From contig CAVRZY010000210.1 of assembly GCA_963725415.1 (NCBI GenBank), positions 1 through 64,000 of the forward strand: a DNA stretch of 64,000 bases. Reading direction: 5' to 3'. Shown piece by piece: positions 1 to 9,236 of this stretch; the first letter of the stretch is position 1, and every line of letters starts with the position of its first letter. The notes under the pieces are model-generated. The model was not told the DNA's origin and ran no database searches. It was given only the letters and a program-made list of their open reading frames with translations. This stretch comes from CAVRZY01 sp963725415 (GTDB taxonomy: Bacteria > Acidobacteriota > Terriglobia > Bryobacterales > Bryobacteraceae). The position numbers and the translations under genes were made by a program.

Positions 1-2
1 AA

Positions 3-380
3 TCATCGTATTGCTATGCTGTGCATCTCCTGCCCGGTGGCCGCGCGGAACTCGGCCAGCGTCCGGAACCTCTGGAATTCCTCTCCCTCCAGGCTATAGT
101 CCCGCAAGACTCCCTTGCGGGGCGCCTTCCAAAAATACTGGTCGCCACCGCCACGGTTGGGCCGGTAGCCGTTGTAGTCGTACGTCGAATAAGAGGTGGC
201 GTTGGGGAAACGGAAGAGCTCGCACCCGCGCCCGTCTGCACCCAGAAACAGGTTGTTGCGGAAGTGGGCGTTCGAGAAGATCTCTCCGTTGCCGATCAGC
301 CGATGCCGGTCCTCGCTCGGCGGAGCTGGAGGATAGCATTGCAGGTCAAGGAGGTCGGTAGCGGCGCACCTCGACGGCAA
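3..380 (-). pseudogene. fragment of a right-handed beta-helix protein
   Basis: The reading frame gives about 125 residues with Asn/Gly-rich turns such as FSNAHFRNNLFLGADG, the pattern of a parallel beta-helix repeat protein (polysaccharide lyase or glycosidase-like folds). The frame is preceded directly by an in-frame TAG, so the only start is a TTG with no ribosome binding site. The end (HSIAIR then stop) also looks premature, because such proteins usually run on after this segment. It is therefore probably an internal piece of a broken gene. The family is assigned by pattern only and the substrate is unknown. Confidence 0.45.
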
Positions 381-515
381 CTACGGGAGAAGTTGCTGGA
401 TTCGGCGCGCCGCCGCGAAATCGAGGTCCTGTCGAGTGTTAAGGTATGTGCCTTCGTCTCCCGCGGTCCTATCGGCTTAGGACCGTCGTCCGGACTCTTG
501 AAACGTGCGCATGGA

Positions 516-1436
516 CTACGGTAGGCGCCTACCGAGCTCTTGCCGGCGCGCTAAGAGCACATCCCGCGCAGTCGTCCAACGAATACTGGGATAGCGATCG
601 TTGTCGAGCGGCTCTAGCTTTGCCCGGCCGTCGAACATGTTACGCATGTACTGCATGCCCTGCCATGCCGGGTAAAGTTCCTTCTCTCCGGGAGCGACCG
701 TGCGCGCGACCTTGATAAGCGTGCCGAGCATTCCCAGACCTCCGGCGCGGAACAGGCGGAACTCCTTTCCGGTCACCTCACTTACGACCGCCGTCAGTTC
801 CCGGGCGCTGAGTTGATCGCCAGCAATTCGTAGAAAGCGAGGGGTGGACGGATCAAGAGCCGCGCTGGCCGTGAATGCGGCCGTGTCGTCCATCGTCGTG
901 AAGTCCATGCGCTGGTCCGCGTCGCCCCAATAGAGGACTCGCTTCAGTTTGAAGAGAATGAGCGGCATCTGACCGGTCAGCATATCGGCAAACGCACCGT
1001 TGAAGATCGTGGTCGCTGAAATCGAAGTCTTATCGAGGCGCTTGTGGAAGTCTCGGCGCAGATCGAGATTGCGATTCTCTCCGGGTGGAAACTTGGTGAA
1101 ATCGATCGAGTAGTCGGACGGAATGAAACGTGGCACGTCAGCCTTGATCGCAGCGTCGAGCAGAACTGTTTGCGTTTCCACGATCACGTCCCGCAATCCC
1201 TGTAGCGCGGACACCACGCAGGACGCACACGAGCATGCCGGTGTCACTTGGGAAACGCTGCTTAAGTCGGCACTGGCAATCGTTACGCCGAGTTCCTGTA
1301 GTCGCTCAAGCTTGTCTCGCGCAGTGCCGTGGCGAACAAGCGCTTTTACGCTGGCTCCCCGTTCGAGCAGAGCTCTCGCGATGCGTCCGCCGAGATTACC
1401 GGTGGCTCCCGCCACGACGATGGTCGAGTCACTCAT
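516..1436 (-). CDS. NmrA-like NAD(P)-binding oxidoreductase
   Basis: This is a protein of about 306 residues that starts with a Rossmann nucleotide-binding motif, VVAGATGNLGGRIARALL, near residues 6-23. It belongs to the NmrA/isoflavone-reductase-like branch of atypical short-chain dehydrogenases, which bind NAD(P) in the cytoplasm and act as redox sensors or reductases. A longer frame opens upstream at 1541, but the ATG at 1436 places the nucleotide-binding motif at the usual distance from the N-terminus. A family relative lies at 3477-4382 on the other strand. The substrate cannot be told from sequence. Confidence 0.8.
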   Translation of the reverse strand: MSDSTIVVAGATGNLGGRIARALLERGASVKALVRHGTARDKLERLQELGVTIASADLSSVSQVTPACSCASCVVSALQGLRDVIVETQTVLLDAAIKADVPRFIPSDYSIDFTKFPPGENRNLDLRRDFHKRLDKTSISATTIFNGAFADMLTGQMPLILFKLKRVLYWGDADQRMDFTTMDDTAAFTASAALDPSTPRFLRIAGDQLSARELTAVVSEVTGKEFRLFRAGGLGMLGTLIKVARTVAPGEKELYPAWQGMQYMRNMFDGRAKLEPLDNDRYPSIRWTTARDVLLARRQELGRRLP

Positions 1437-1541
1437 GATTCCGATATTAGAGACAGGACAGCGTCGATGCAAAGTGAGCGCAGATCCGAGTGGGGGGCGA
1501 CCCTGGCGGGTCGCCGGAACCGGCCGGAGCCCTGTTCCCAC

Positions 1542-2145
1542 TCAGGTTCGAGGGAGGTGCTGGCGCAAGTCGTCGATCTGGTGGGAGAGGTGGTCGAGGC
1601 GGGCCATCAGTTCGGCATGCCGTTGCTGGCGGGGCGTTTTGCCTTTCATGAAGAAGGTGCCGCCCGGCTCGAGTGCTGCAGGTTTCAACCTGGCCGAGGC
1701 TGGCGAAGCCCTGCCGATGGGCCACGTTCAGGAGTTCGGATTCGGGCACCAGTTCCTGGGCCAGAGCCTGGCGGCGGACACGGCCATGGTCGATGAGGAC
1801 GGTCGGCTTGCCTTCCAACAGTTGGTCGAGACGGCGGTGTTTGAAGACGAAGCGGACCACCACGTAATTCATCACAAACAGGGTGAGAGCGCCGAGGAGG
1901 CCGCCGGTGGTGGAATTGTCGTTGCCGATGATGCCGTTCTGCACGGCGTTGGAGATCGCCAGCAGCACGACCAGGTCAAAGGGGTTGAGTTGGGCGAGCA
2001 CTCGCTTGCCGAAGAGGCGCAGGCAAACGATGAGAAAAAGGTAGACGATGATGGGGCGCAGGATCTTCTCTGCCAGGGTGACCGTAGCGGGCAGATCGAA
2101 CATGTTCGGCCCCGTTCCAGTTAGGAGGGTCAGAAAGGCAAGCAT
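1542..2145 (-). CDS. DUF421 (YetF-like) membrane protein, frameshifted
   Basis: The N-terminal two thirds read as a DUF421 protein: three hydrophobic helices near residues 20-95, then the cytoplasmic domain with EGKPTVLIDHGRV and the LGQVE strand. Around position 1680 the frame slips by one base. In the shifted frame the typical C-terminus appears (ALEPGGTFFMKGKTP, then a short helix ending RQHLPRT) with a stop at 1542. One extra base therefore breaks the gene in this sequence, by error or mutation. DUF421 proteins are small inner-membrane proteins of unknown function. The ATG at 2103 is an alternative start. Confidence 0.75.
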
Positions 2146-2196
2146 GTTTCTTATCCTACGCTAGGCGTTGTGCTCTGGGGCGCAGCGGCGCTGGGA

Positions 2197-3434
2197 TCAG
2201 CCGCGGCGAACGAGCCAGCGGGCCATCAGGGGGATCCGCAGATGCCACATGCCGCTGTGTTCCTCGACTAGTTGACGGTGGCGGAGCGAGGCGCGCAGCT
2301 TTTCGTCCTCGGGCGGAGATTGCTCCTCCCTGATGCGGAAAGCGGAGAGGTACTCCCACTCGCCCGGCAGGAAGGATTCGCGGTGCATGAGTTCGTAAAG
2401 AACGATGTGGCCGCGGACGATGGCGTGGTCGAGGGCCCGTTCCAGGAGGCGCTTGTTTTCTGACTCCAGGCGCGAGTTGCGGTCGATGGTGCTCAGCCGT
2501 GTCTGGAGCCGGGAAATCTCGGAGACCCATTGCCGAACCTGCGACGACTGGCGAAGGAAACCTTTTTCGCCTTCGGGGAGCCTGGCCACGATGCCGTCCA
2601 GTTGGGTGAGATCGGTTACCTGGCCGACCTGGCGGGCGAGCAGGATTGCCCGGGCGCGGAGTACCGCCATGCGCTGGCTCGGGTAGGTAGTAGTGAGCCG
2701 TTCGATCTCGGTCTCGCCGACCTGGATGTTTTGCTCCGCGTACCCGACCAGCAGGCGATGCAGGGCTGGAAATGCGATGCCGCACATGTCGTCCCAGGCG
2801 ACACGATGATACAGGTACCATCGGCCGCGGGGCCTAGGCCAGACCGAGGTCTTTCTCGAAATCATTCCGGATGTGATCGATGGGCTGGCGCCACTTGGGA
2901 TTCCCCTTCACCACCAGATTGACGGACTTGTTGCGCTCGAGGAAGCGAACAATGTCATCGCGGGCTTTGAGCCACTCCGGGGCGGTGGCACCGAGGTCTG
3001 CGCCGCAAGCGTCGAGGAGCAATTTCCACGGGGCGGGTTCCTTGTCGTTCGAGAGATCGACGTAGAGAGGATTCGGGCGCCGGATGGCATCGGGAAGCAA
3101 GGATGGCGCCCGGAGGAGGGGGATCACGCAACCTTTTTGGAACTGCGGGTCGCGGGCGATGGCGCGGTCCATCTCGTGTTGGCAGTACGGGCTATCGAGG
3201 TAGTCCGGCGAGAGTACCAGGACGCATATCTCTGCGGCGTCCTGGGTGGCGTCCATCTGACTGGCAGTAGCTGGCGAAGACCTTCTTGCTCGTGGTAGTC
3301 GAGCTCGCCGGGATGTCTTGAAGGGTGCATTCAGCCCAGAAATTAAGGATAAGCGCAAAAAGGCAGAAAAAAATCCCCACATCAATGGGGTTGAAGTCCT
3401 GACAGCTCGGGATGCTGGACGGCATTTGCACCAT
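2197..3434 (-). pseudogene. remnant of a TIR-domain STAND NTPase
   Basis: Three pieces on the minus strand line up as one broken gene. An N-terminal strand with KKVFASYCQ (about 3255-3280) is the first TIR beta strand. A second frame (about 2834-3270) carries the rest of a bacterial TIR domain, with ICVLVLSPDYLDSPYC and VIPLLR and ending DLGLA. A third frame (2197-2860) gives the helical C-terminal part of a STAND/AAA-type ATPase ending LRIPLMARWLVRRG. The TIR helix A/strand B segment is missing, as is the whole P-loop ATPase core. Intact relatives use TIR for signalling or NAD cleavage and the ATPase as a sensor. This copy cannot be functional. Confidence 0.6.
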
Positions 3435-3476
3435 CTCCTGTCTGCCCAGTAGACTGGTTGCTGGAGGGACGCAATC

Positions 3477-4382
3477 ATGATTCTGATTGTTGGGGCGACG
3501 GGGCTGTTGGGCGGCGAGATCTGCCGGCGGCTGGCGGCGGAGGGGAAAGCGGTGCGGGCGCTGGTGAGGCCGAGTGCCGATCCGGCCAGGCTGGAGGGGC
3601 TGCGGGGCGCGGGGGTGGCGTTTGCGCAGGGGGATTTGAAAGAACCTTCCAGTCTGGAGAGCGCTTGCCGGGGTGTGAGGACGGTGATTTCGACGGCCTC
3701 GTCCACGTTTTCGCGGCAGGCGGGGGACGGGATTTCAAGCGTGGACGAGCAGGGCCAGTTGAACCTGGTTGAGGCGGCCAGGGCGAGTGGCGTGCAGCAT
3801 TTCATCTTCATTTCGTTTCCGCCGATGGCGGAGGATTTCGCGCTACAGCGGTCCAAGCGGGCGGTCGAGAAGCGGCTGGTGGAAAGCGGCCTGGAGTACA
3901 CGATCTGGCAACCCACGTTCTTCACCGAGGTCTGGCTGCACCCAGCGATCGGTTTCGATTTCGCGAACGCCACGGCGCGGATTTACGGGGCAGGCCGGAA
4001 CAAGATCAGTTGGATCTCTTACCTGGACGTGGCGGAGTTCGCCGTGCGAGCGGTGGAGAATCCGGCGGCGCGGAACAGGACCATCCCGCTGGGAGGCCCG
4101 GAAGCGCTGAGCCCGCTGGAAGTGGTGGGAATCTTCGAGGAGGTTTGGGGGCGCAAGTTCAGCGTCGAGCACCTACCGGAGGAGGCGCTGCGCGCGCAGA
4201 GAGCCGCTGCTGAGGACCCCCTGTCGGAGACCTTCGCCGGGTTGATGCTCAGCTACGCCGCGGGCCAGGTAATTGACATGCGAACCACACTCGAGAGCTT
4301 CCCGGTGCGGCTGGCGAGCGTCCGGGAGTATGCGGAGCGCGTGCGCGGCGCTCAGGCAAAGCGGCCTCCTTCTTCCCTGTAA
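3477..4382 (+). CDS. NAD(P)H-binding NmrA-family protein
   Basis: This is a 301-residue intact protein beginning with the Rossmann motif ILIVGATGLLGGEICRRL at residues 2-19. An FISFPP strand follows in the middle and an extended C-terminal substrate lobe completes it, as in NmrA/SDR5-type oxidoreductases. The length and domain plan match the protein encoded at 516-1436. It is presumably a cytoplasmic NAD(P)-dependent reductase or a redox sensor. It sits alone, with the TIR-STAND wreck diverging upstream. Confidence 0.82.
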   Translation: MILIVGATGLLGGEICRRLAAEGKAVRALVRPSADPARLEGLRGAGVAFAQGDLKEPSSLESACRGVRTVISTASSTFSRQAGDGISSVDEQGQLNLVEAARASGVQHFIFISFPPMAEDFALQRSKRAVEKRLVESGLEYTIWQPTFFTEVWLHPAIGFDFANATARIYGAGRNKISWISYLDVAEFAVRAVENPAARNRTIPLGGPEALSPLEVVGIFEEVWGRKFSVEHLPEEALRAQRAAAEDPLSETFAGLMLSYAAGQVIDMRTTLESFPVRLASVREYAERVRGAQAKRPPSSL

Positions 4383-4451
4383 AGAATTGTAAGCGAAGGA
4401 ACCTTCCGAACCCTGCCATGCATCTTGTCAGGTGGAAGGAGGGAAACGAAG

Positions 4452-4994
4452 ATGAAACGGCAAGTTGGAAGGATCTCGCTGGTGGCGATCGGCGTGTTAC
4501 TTGCGGCGCCGATGTTACTCCAGGGCACCACCAAGAACGTGCCCAAGAGCCTGGAGGAGCAGGTTCGGCACGAGCTGGTGATGCTGCCCTACTACAACGT
4601 GTTCGACAACCTGGCGTTCGCGGTGAACGGCGACCGGGTGACCCTGATGGGCCAGGTGGTGCGCCCGACCCTGAAGACGGATGCCGAGCGGGTGGTGAAG
4701 AGGATCCCGGGGGTGGCTGGGGTGACGAATGAGATTGTGGTGTTGCCGCTATCGCCGTTCGACAACCGGATCCGGTGGGGCGTTCTTTACGCCATCTACG
4801 GTAACAACGCATTGTGGCGGTACGGCCTGGGCGCCCTGCCTACCATCCACATCATCGTGAGCGGCGGGAATGTGACGCTAGAAGGCGTGGTGGACCGGGA
4901 GATGGACAAGAACATCGCCAACCTCGCAGCCAACAGCGTTCCGGGGGTGTTCTCGGTGACGAACAACCTGCGCGTGGCAAGCGCGCGGTCGTAA
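4452..4994 (+). CDS. exported protein with two BON domains
   Basis: The ATG at 4452 is preceded by a strong GGAGGGA ribosome binding site, so it is preferred over an in-frame TTG at 4425. The 180-residue product has a signal peptide of about 25 residues (VAIGVLLAAPMLLQG), then two BON repeats at about 37-100 and 120-178, each with a V-L-GxV-pattern strand and the GVxxVxN motif. BON domains are thought to bind phospholipid or other hydrophobic ligands in the periplasm, often under osmotic stress. Partners are not evident from the neighbours. Confidence 0.85.
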   Translation: MKRQVGRISLVAIGVLLAAPMLLQGTTKNVPKSLEEQVRHELVMLPYYNVFDNLAFAVNGDRVTLMGQVVRPTLKTDAERVVKRIPGVAGVTNEIVVLPLSPFDNRIRWGVLYAIYGNNALWRYGLGALPTIHIIVSGGNVTLEGVVDREMDKNIANLAANSVPGVFSVTNNLRVASARS

Positions 4995-5027
4995 ATCGAG
5001 CGCGCAGAAGCGCGCTACATTGTAGGG

Positions 5028-5711
5028 ATGAGGGCAGGCTTCGAGTTATTCGGCCTGCCCCATTTTTTTATTCTGGGGACAATTCCCGCCCTGGGCGGCT
5101 TGCTGGCTTGGTGGTCGCGGCAGAGCGAGACTTCCGCGCGCCGGATCCGGTTGAGCCTGGGTGCGTTCCTGCTGGTGAACGAGCTGGTGTGGTACGGCTA
5201 CAAGCTGCGGCAGGAGGGGATTCGGTTTCCGGAAGGGCTGCCGCTTCAGCTTTGCGATCTGACGCTGTGGCTGACCATCGTGGCGCTGTTCACGTTGCGG
5301 GGGTGGAGCTTCGAGCCGGCGTATTTCGCGGGGCTGGCGGGAGCGACCCAGGCGGTGCTGACGCCCGATTTGTGGGCGCCTTGTTGGTCCTATCCCACCA
5401 TCTACTTTTTCCTGGCGCACGGGGGCGTGGTGGCGGCAATCCTGACGCTGGTGTGGGGGAAGATGGTGCGACCGCGGCCAGGCTGCGTGTGGCGAGTGTT
5501 TGCGCTGTTGAACGGGTACATGGCGGGGGTGGGCGCGTTCAACGCGGTCTTCGGGGCGAACTACATGTATCTTTGCCGGAAGCCGGCGGGGTCTTCGCTG
5601 CTGGACTACCTGGGGCCGTGGCCGGTGTACATTCTGGCGGGCGAGGCGCTGGCGCTGGTACTGTTTGGGTTGCTGTGGCTGCCGTTCCGGCGGCGAGACC
5701 TGGGGCGGTAG
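5028..5711 (+). CDS. TIGR02206 (YwaF-like) integral membrane protein
   Basis: This 227-residue protein has about six to seven hydrophobic helices and conserved positions LPLQLCD in the middle and NYMYL near the end, as in the TIGR02206/YwaF family. These are inner-membrane proteins of unknown function. The ATG follows the BON gene by about 30 bases. The start is close to the only good ATG, and the first helix begins near residue 11. Confidence 0.82.
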   Translation: MRAGFELFGLPHFFILGTIPALGGLLAWWSRQSETSARRIRLSLGAFLLVNELVWYGYKLRQEGIRFPEGLPLQLCDLTLWLTIVALFTLRGWSFEPAYFAGLAGATQAVLTPDLWAPCWSYPTIYFFLAHGGVVAAILTLVWGKMVRPRPGCVWRVFALLNGYMAGVGAFNAVFGANYMYLCRKPAGSSLLDYLGPWPVYILAGEALALVLFGLLWLPFRRRDLGR

Positions 5712-5758
5712 AATCACATTCGAGAGGGTGCTTGCAGAATGCTATCAAGGAGGAGCGA

Positions 5759-6340
5759 ATGAGACCACTTGCTGCCGGCGCGGCGATGATCGTAGTGCTG
5801 GCTCTTGAGCCGGCGCAGGTTTGGGCGCACTGTGACGGGATGGACGGCCCGGTGGTGAAGGCGGCCATCAAGGCTTTGGAGAGCGGCGACGTGCGTCCGG
5901 TCTTAATCTGGGTGCAGAAAGATGGGGAGGCGGAAGTCAAAGCCGCTTTCGCTCAGACGCTGGCGGTGCGGGAACTGGGTCCGGAAGCGCGGAAGCTGGC
6001 GGACATCTACTTCTTCGAGACGGTGGTCCGGGTACACCGGGCTGGGGAAGGCGAGCCGTACACAGGTCTGAAACCGGCGGGGCGGGATCTGGGTCCGGCC
6101 ATTCCGGCCGCGGACAAGGCGCTGGAGAGCGGCTCGGCCGAAGCGCTGGTGAAGTTGTTAACGGAAGCCACCGAGCACGGCGTTCAGGCGCGCTTTCAGC
6201 ACGCTGTAGCGACGAAGAATTTCAATAGGACCGACGTGGCGGCGGGACGCGAGCACGTGAAAGCCTACGTGGAGTTCCTGCACTACGTGGAGCGGGTCTA
6301 CCAGGCTGCGCAGGGGCCGGCGGAGGGGCACGTTCACTGA
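5759..6340 (+). CDS. DUF6448 family exported protein
   Basis: The ATG at 5759 follows AAGGAGGAG at ideal spacing. The 193-residue product has a signal peptide (residues 1-22, ending VWA), then the family signature HCDGMDGPVVKAA. The mature part is helical and Glu-rich, with LADIYFFETVVRVHRAGEG and AYVEFLHYVERVY. DUF6448 proteins are periplasmic and of unknown function. The gene follows the membrane protein at 5028 by 47 bases and could be co-transcribed with it. A much longer overlapping open frame upstream of 5759 is spurious. Confidence 0.85.
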   Translation: MRPLAAGAAMIVVLALEPAQVWAHCDGMDGPVVKAAIKALESGDVRPVLIWVQKDGEAEVKAAFAQTLAVRELGPEARKLADIYFFETVVRVHRAGEGEPYTGLKPAGRDLGPAIPAADKALESGSAEALVKLLTEATEHGVQARFQHAVATKNFNRTDVAAGREHVKAYVEFLHYVERVYQAAQGPAEGHVH

Positions 6341-6370
6341 GGTCGTGGGACATGTCTCCGGCCGTGCCTG

Positions 6371-6389
6371 GGGGAATTGACGATTGCGG
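6371..6389 (+). repeat. copy of a dispersed GGGGAATTGACGATT repeat
   Basis: The 19-base string GGGGAATTGACGATTGCGG lies in the short gap between the DUF6448 and MFS genes. The same string recurs in inverse orientation at about 51528-51546, and its first 15 bases recur at 51442-51456. The placement in gaps and the palindromic pairing at the other site suggest a REP-like intergenic repeat. Confidence 0.55.
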
Positions 6390-6487
6390 AATTGAGGATT
6401 GCTGTGTCTAGCGCTGGGGGACCCTCCAATTGGGCGGCGCGCCAGGGCCAGCCCTCCTCCCATAGACTGGAACAAGAGGAGCCCAAG

Positions 6488-7721
6488 TTGAGCTCTCGTT
6501 ACAAGTGGTACGTAGTGGCGATGCTGTGGTGCATCTCGGTCTTCAACTACGCCGATCGCCAGGCTATTTTCTCCGTCTTCCCCCTGCTGGAAAGGGAAAT
6601 GGGCCTGACGCCGGTGGAGCTGGGGCTGCTGGGTTCCTCGTTCGCTTGGGTCTACGGCCTGTGCGCTCCCTTCGCCGGCAATATCGTGGACCGCGTGCGC
6701 CGGACCAGCGCCATCCTGTGGGGCCTGTACGCCTGGAGTCTGATCTGCGTGGCCACGGCCCTCTCGCGCAACTTCCGCCACCTGTTTTTCTTTCGCGCGG
6801 CAGAGGGCCTGGGGGAGACCTTCTACTACCCGGCTTCCATGTCGCTGATCAGCGACTATCATGGCAAGACCACCCGCTCCCGGGCCATGGGCCTGCACCA
6901 GACCAGCGTGTATTTCGGCACCATCACCGGTGGATTCTTCGCCGGCCTGATCGGGCAGCGCTACGGCTGGCGCTGGTCGTTCATGGTCTTCGGCAGTCTG
7001 GGCATTCTGCTGGGTGTGGTGCTGAAGCGGAATCTGATTGAGGCCGCAGCGCGGCGCGGCCGATCCGGGCACGCCAGTCGCGCCGCGCATGCCGATGGCC
7101 CAGTTCCTGCGGGTCATCTGGGGCACCCCTACCGTGCTGATCCTGATGGCCGCCTTCCTGTGCGCCAATTTTGTCGCGGTGGTCCTGCTCTCCTGGATGC
7201 CCAAGTTCCTCTTTGACCGGTTCGGGTTCAGCCTGGCCGTGGCCGGGCTGATCGCCACGGTCTTCGTGCAGCCGGCCAGCATGCTGGGCGCACCGCTAGG
7301 AGGCTGGCTGGCGGACGCCTTGCGGAAGCGTACCGTTGGCGGTCGCATGATGGTTCAGGCCCTGGGCGTGTTTCTGGGCGCCCCGTTCGTGCTGCTGTGC
7401 GGGCAGACTCATTCCCTGGCTCTGCTGATCGTGGCCCTGACCGCCTGGGGCCTGTGTAAAGGCTTTTACGACGCCAACATCTTTGCTTCGGTCTTCGACG
7501 TGGTCCGGCCGGAAGCCCGCGGCACCGCCAGCGGCTTCATGAACATGATCGGCTGGCTGGGCGGCGGCAGCGCTCCCGTTATCATTGGCTACCTAGCTCA
7601 GCGGCACGGCCTGGGCAACGCCATCTCCCTGGCCGCGCTGGTGTATGTGGTGGCGGGCCTGCTGCTGATCACGGGCATCCTCGGTTTCGTGAAGCGTGAC
7701 GTCGCGCGGATCGCTCGATAG
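6488..7721 (+). CDS. major facilitator superfamily transporter, frameshifted
   Basis: The first half (6488 to about 7035) encodes helices 1-6 of an MFS permease, including YADRQAIFSVFPLLE and the loop 2-3 region with GNIVDRVRR. The second half (about 7038-7721) encodes helices 7-12 in another frame, starting near LRPQRGAADPG. A one-base slip near 7035-7040 in the central loop joins them. The TTG at 6488 with GAGGAG eight bases upstream is the likely start. It is presumably an inner-membrane organic-anion or sugar-acid transporter. The substrate is unknown. The slip may be a sequence error because both halves are well preserved. Confidence 0.8.
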
Positions 7722-7792
7722 ACCCGCGCATCCCGGCTTGACCTGAACCTCCAGTTCCCGTAGGATGGCCAGTGTTCCCCTGGGATGCGCGG

Positions 7793-8185
7793 ATGGCAGA
7801 ACCTGGCGTAAACGCAGAACAGGCTCCGGAGATCCCGGACAAGCTGTACTTCCGAATCGGGGAAGTCAGCCGGCTGGTGGGAGTGCAGCCTTATGTGCTC
7901 CGGTACTGGGAAACCGAGTTCCCGGCCCTGGCGCCCAAAAAGTCGGGAACCGGCCATCGCCTCTACCGCCGCAGGGAGGTGGAACTCCTGCTGGAAATCA
8001 AGCGGTTGCTGTACGACAAGGGTTACACCATCGCAGGCGCCCGCCGGCAATTGAAGAGTTTGCGCAAGAGCGGCCGCCGCGAGCGCCGCGACAAGGGCAA
8101 GCAGGGGGATTTGTTTCTCGCTCCGCCCTGCGAACTGGGCGAGATCCGAAAAGAGCTGGCGGCCCTGGTCGAGCTTCTCAAATAA
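7793..8185 (+). CDS. MerR-family transcriptional regulator
   Basis: The 130-residue product has an N-terminal winged-helix domain typical of MerR: YFRIGEVSRLVGVQPYVLRYWE, then HRLYRRREVE. A short basic linker and a helical C-terminus follow. There is no cysteine cluster for metal sensing. This short MerR form with VLRYWETEF is commonly found beside ihfA or translation genes, but no such partner is seen here. The ATG at 7793 is chosen over an upstream alternative because it begins just ahead of the conserved DNA-binding helix. Confidence 0.85.
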   Translation: MAEPGVNAEQAPEIPDKLYFRIGEVSRLVGVQPYVLRYWETEFPALAPKKSGTGHRLYRRREVELLLEIKRLLYDKGYTIAGARRQLKSLRKSGRRERRDKGKQGDLFLAPPCELGEIRKELAALVELLK

Positions 8186-8188
8186 CCC

Positions 8189-8476
8189 TTAGCAGGGGCC
8201 GGCCGCCAGGTGTTGCAGGAGCCGTAGTTGCACCTCCACCCCCTCCATGCGGTCGCTCAGGCCACGCCGTATACGGGTGAGCGCGTCTCGCATCTGCACC
8301 CTGACGGCTTCGAGCAATTCCAGGCGCTCCATCCTGTCCGGAGCCAGACCGGGGACCCGCCCAGACGGCTCCACGGGCCGCTCCAGTTCCGATTCCAGCA
8401 ACGCCAGACTGCCGCTCCGCAGGGCGTTCAGGATGCTCCCGGCTGCCTGGCAGGGATCGTATATCGAGAGGTACAC
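8189..8476 (-). CDS. hypothetical protein
   Basis: This open frame encodes about 95 residues, mainly amphipathic helix rich in Arg, Leu and Glu, without a signal peptide or cysteines. It converges with the MerR gene, with only three bases between the stops. The repeated heptad-like Leu spacing in residues 45-90 could form a coiled coil. I do not recognise a family. A link with the nearby flagellar motor genes would be a guess. Confidence 0.5.
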   Translation of the reverse strand: MYLSIYDPCQAAGSILNALRSGSLALLESELERPVEPSGRVPGLAPDRMERLELLEAVRVQMRDALTRIRRGLSDRMEGVEVQLRLLQHLAAGPC

Positions 8477-8530
8477 TTCTCTTCTCCGATTGAGCTCATC
8501 GGCCCCGCGGCTCGGAGTCTTAGAAAAACT

Positions 8531-8910
8531 TAGCCCGGATTTCTCACCATGCCAGATGCTGACCGCACTGTTGACCTTGTGGCGCAGCCTCTTCAGGCTG
8601 CCGTCTCGGCACTCGTGCCGAGACGCGTTGTTCCGGTTCAGAGAAGCACTGGCGTCCAGACGAGTCTGGAGGCGGCAGGCTGAAGCCCAATGTCATTTAG
8701 TTTTCCCACCACCGCACATCTCGGCCCCCTGTGGGGCGGCTCCCCGAGCCGCCGCCGGCCCCCTGGCCGGCGTTTTCCAGCCCCACCGGGAGCCGACCAG
8801 GGGGTCGGCTCGCAGGCCAGGTGGCCCGCCCCACGAAAACTAAATGACATTGGGCTGAAGCCCGCGCCGCATCTTCGCCGGAACTGGGGTCTGGTGAGAA
8901 ATCCGGGTTA
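8531..8910. mobile_element. inverted-repeat element (outer), MITE-like
   Basis: The left end TAGCCCGGATTTCTCACCA (8531-8549) is repeated in inverse orientation at 8892-8910 with one mismatch in 19. The interior has no coding frame I trust but contains hairpins, for example GTCTCGGCAC and its complement around 8602-8623. The terminal sequence resembles ends I associate with IS1380-type elements, which is an impression rather than a match. A second inverted-repeat element (8688-8852) is nested inside. It fills the gap between the hypothetical gene and flbD. Confidence 0.65.
8688..8852. mobile_element. 165-bp MITE with 17-bp inverted repeats and 10-bp target duplication
   Basis: The element begins CAATGTCATTTAGTTTT and ends with the exact reverse complement of that 17-mer. 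It is flanked on both sides by the direct repeat GGCTGAAGCC (8678-8687 and 8853-8862), a 10-bp target-site duplication. The interior is GC-rich and imperfectly palindromic with no coding capacity. It inserted into the older inverted-repeat element that spans 8531-8910. A 10-bp duplication is consistent with mobilisation by an IS4- or ISAs1-like transposase, which is inferred. Confidence 0.75.
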
Positions 8911-8975
8911 GAGGCGGGAAGGGCACGGAAAAGCTCCCCGGCTGACCGATAAGGTTTCTGGGAAAGGTCCTCGTC

Positions 8976-9221
8976 ATGATCAGGCTTACACGCCTGAACC
9001 ACGTACCGCTGATGCTCAACTCGGACTTGATCGAACACCTGGAGGTGACGCCGGACACCATCATCACCTTGATCACGGGACAGAAATTCATGGTCCTGGA
9101 GTCGGCTGAAGAGGTCTTGAATCGAGTGATCGAGTTTCGCCAGGCAGTCTTCACACGCATGTGCCAGTGTCCGACCCTGCGGAGATCAGAGGAGGAGCCA
9201 GCGGCTGGGACTCAGCCCTAG
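8976..9221 (+). CDS. flbD: flagellar FlbD-family protein
   Basis: This 81-residue protein begins MIRLTRLNHVPLMLN, followed by IEHLEVTPDTIITLITGQKFMV, the FlbD pattern of a small all-beta/alpha protein found next to motA and motB in many flagellar operons. Its molecular role is not settled. The remaining 20 residues with a CQCPTLRR motif are unusual and may be a local extension. The gene lies 15 bases before motA and is very likely co-transcribed with it. Confidence 0.85.
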   Translation: MIRLTRLNHVPLMLNSDLIEHLEVTPDTIITLITGQKFMVLESAEEVLNRVIEFRQAVFTRMCQCPTLRRSEEEPAAGTQP

Positions 9222-9236
9222 GCAGCCGGAACCCGC

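Noticed and set aside
4814..5758. Long N-terminal extension of the DUF6448 frame
   Set aside because: It overlaps the TIGR02206 gene in another frame. A strong ribosome binding site and a signal peptide begin at 5759.
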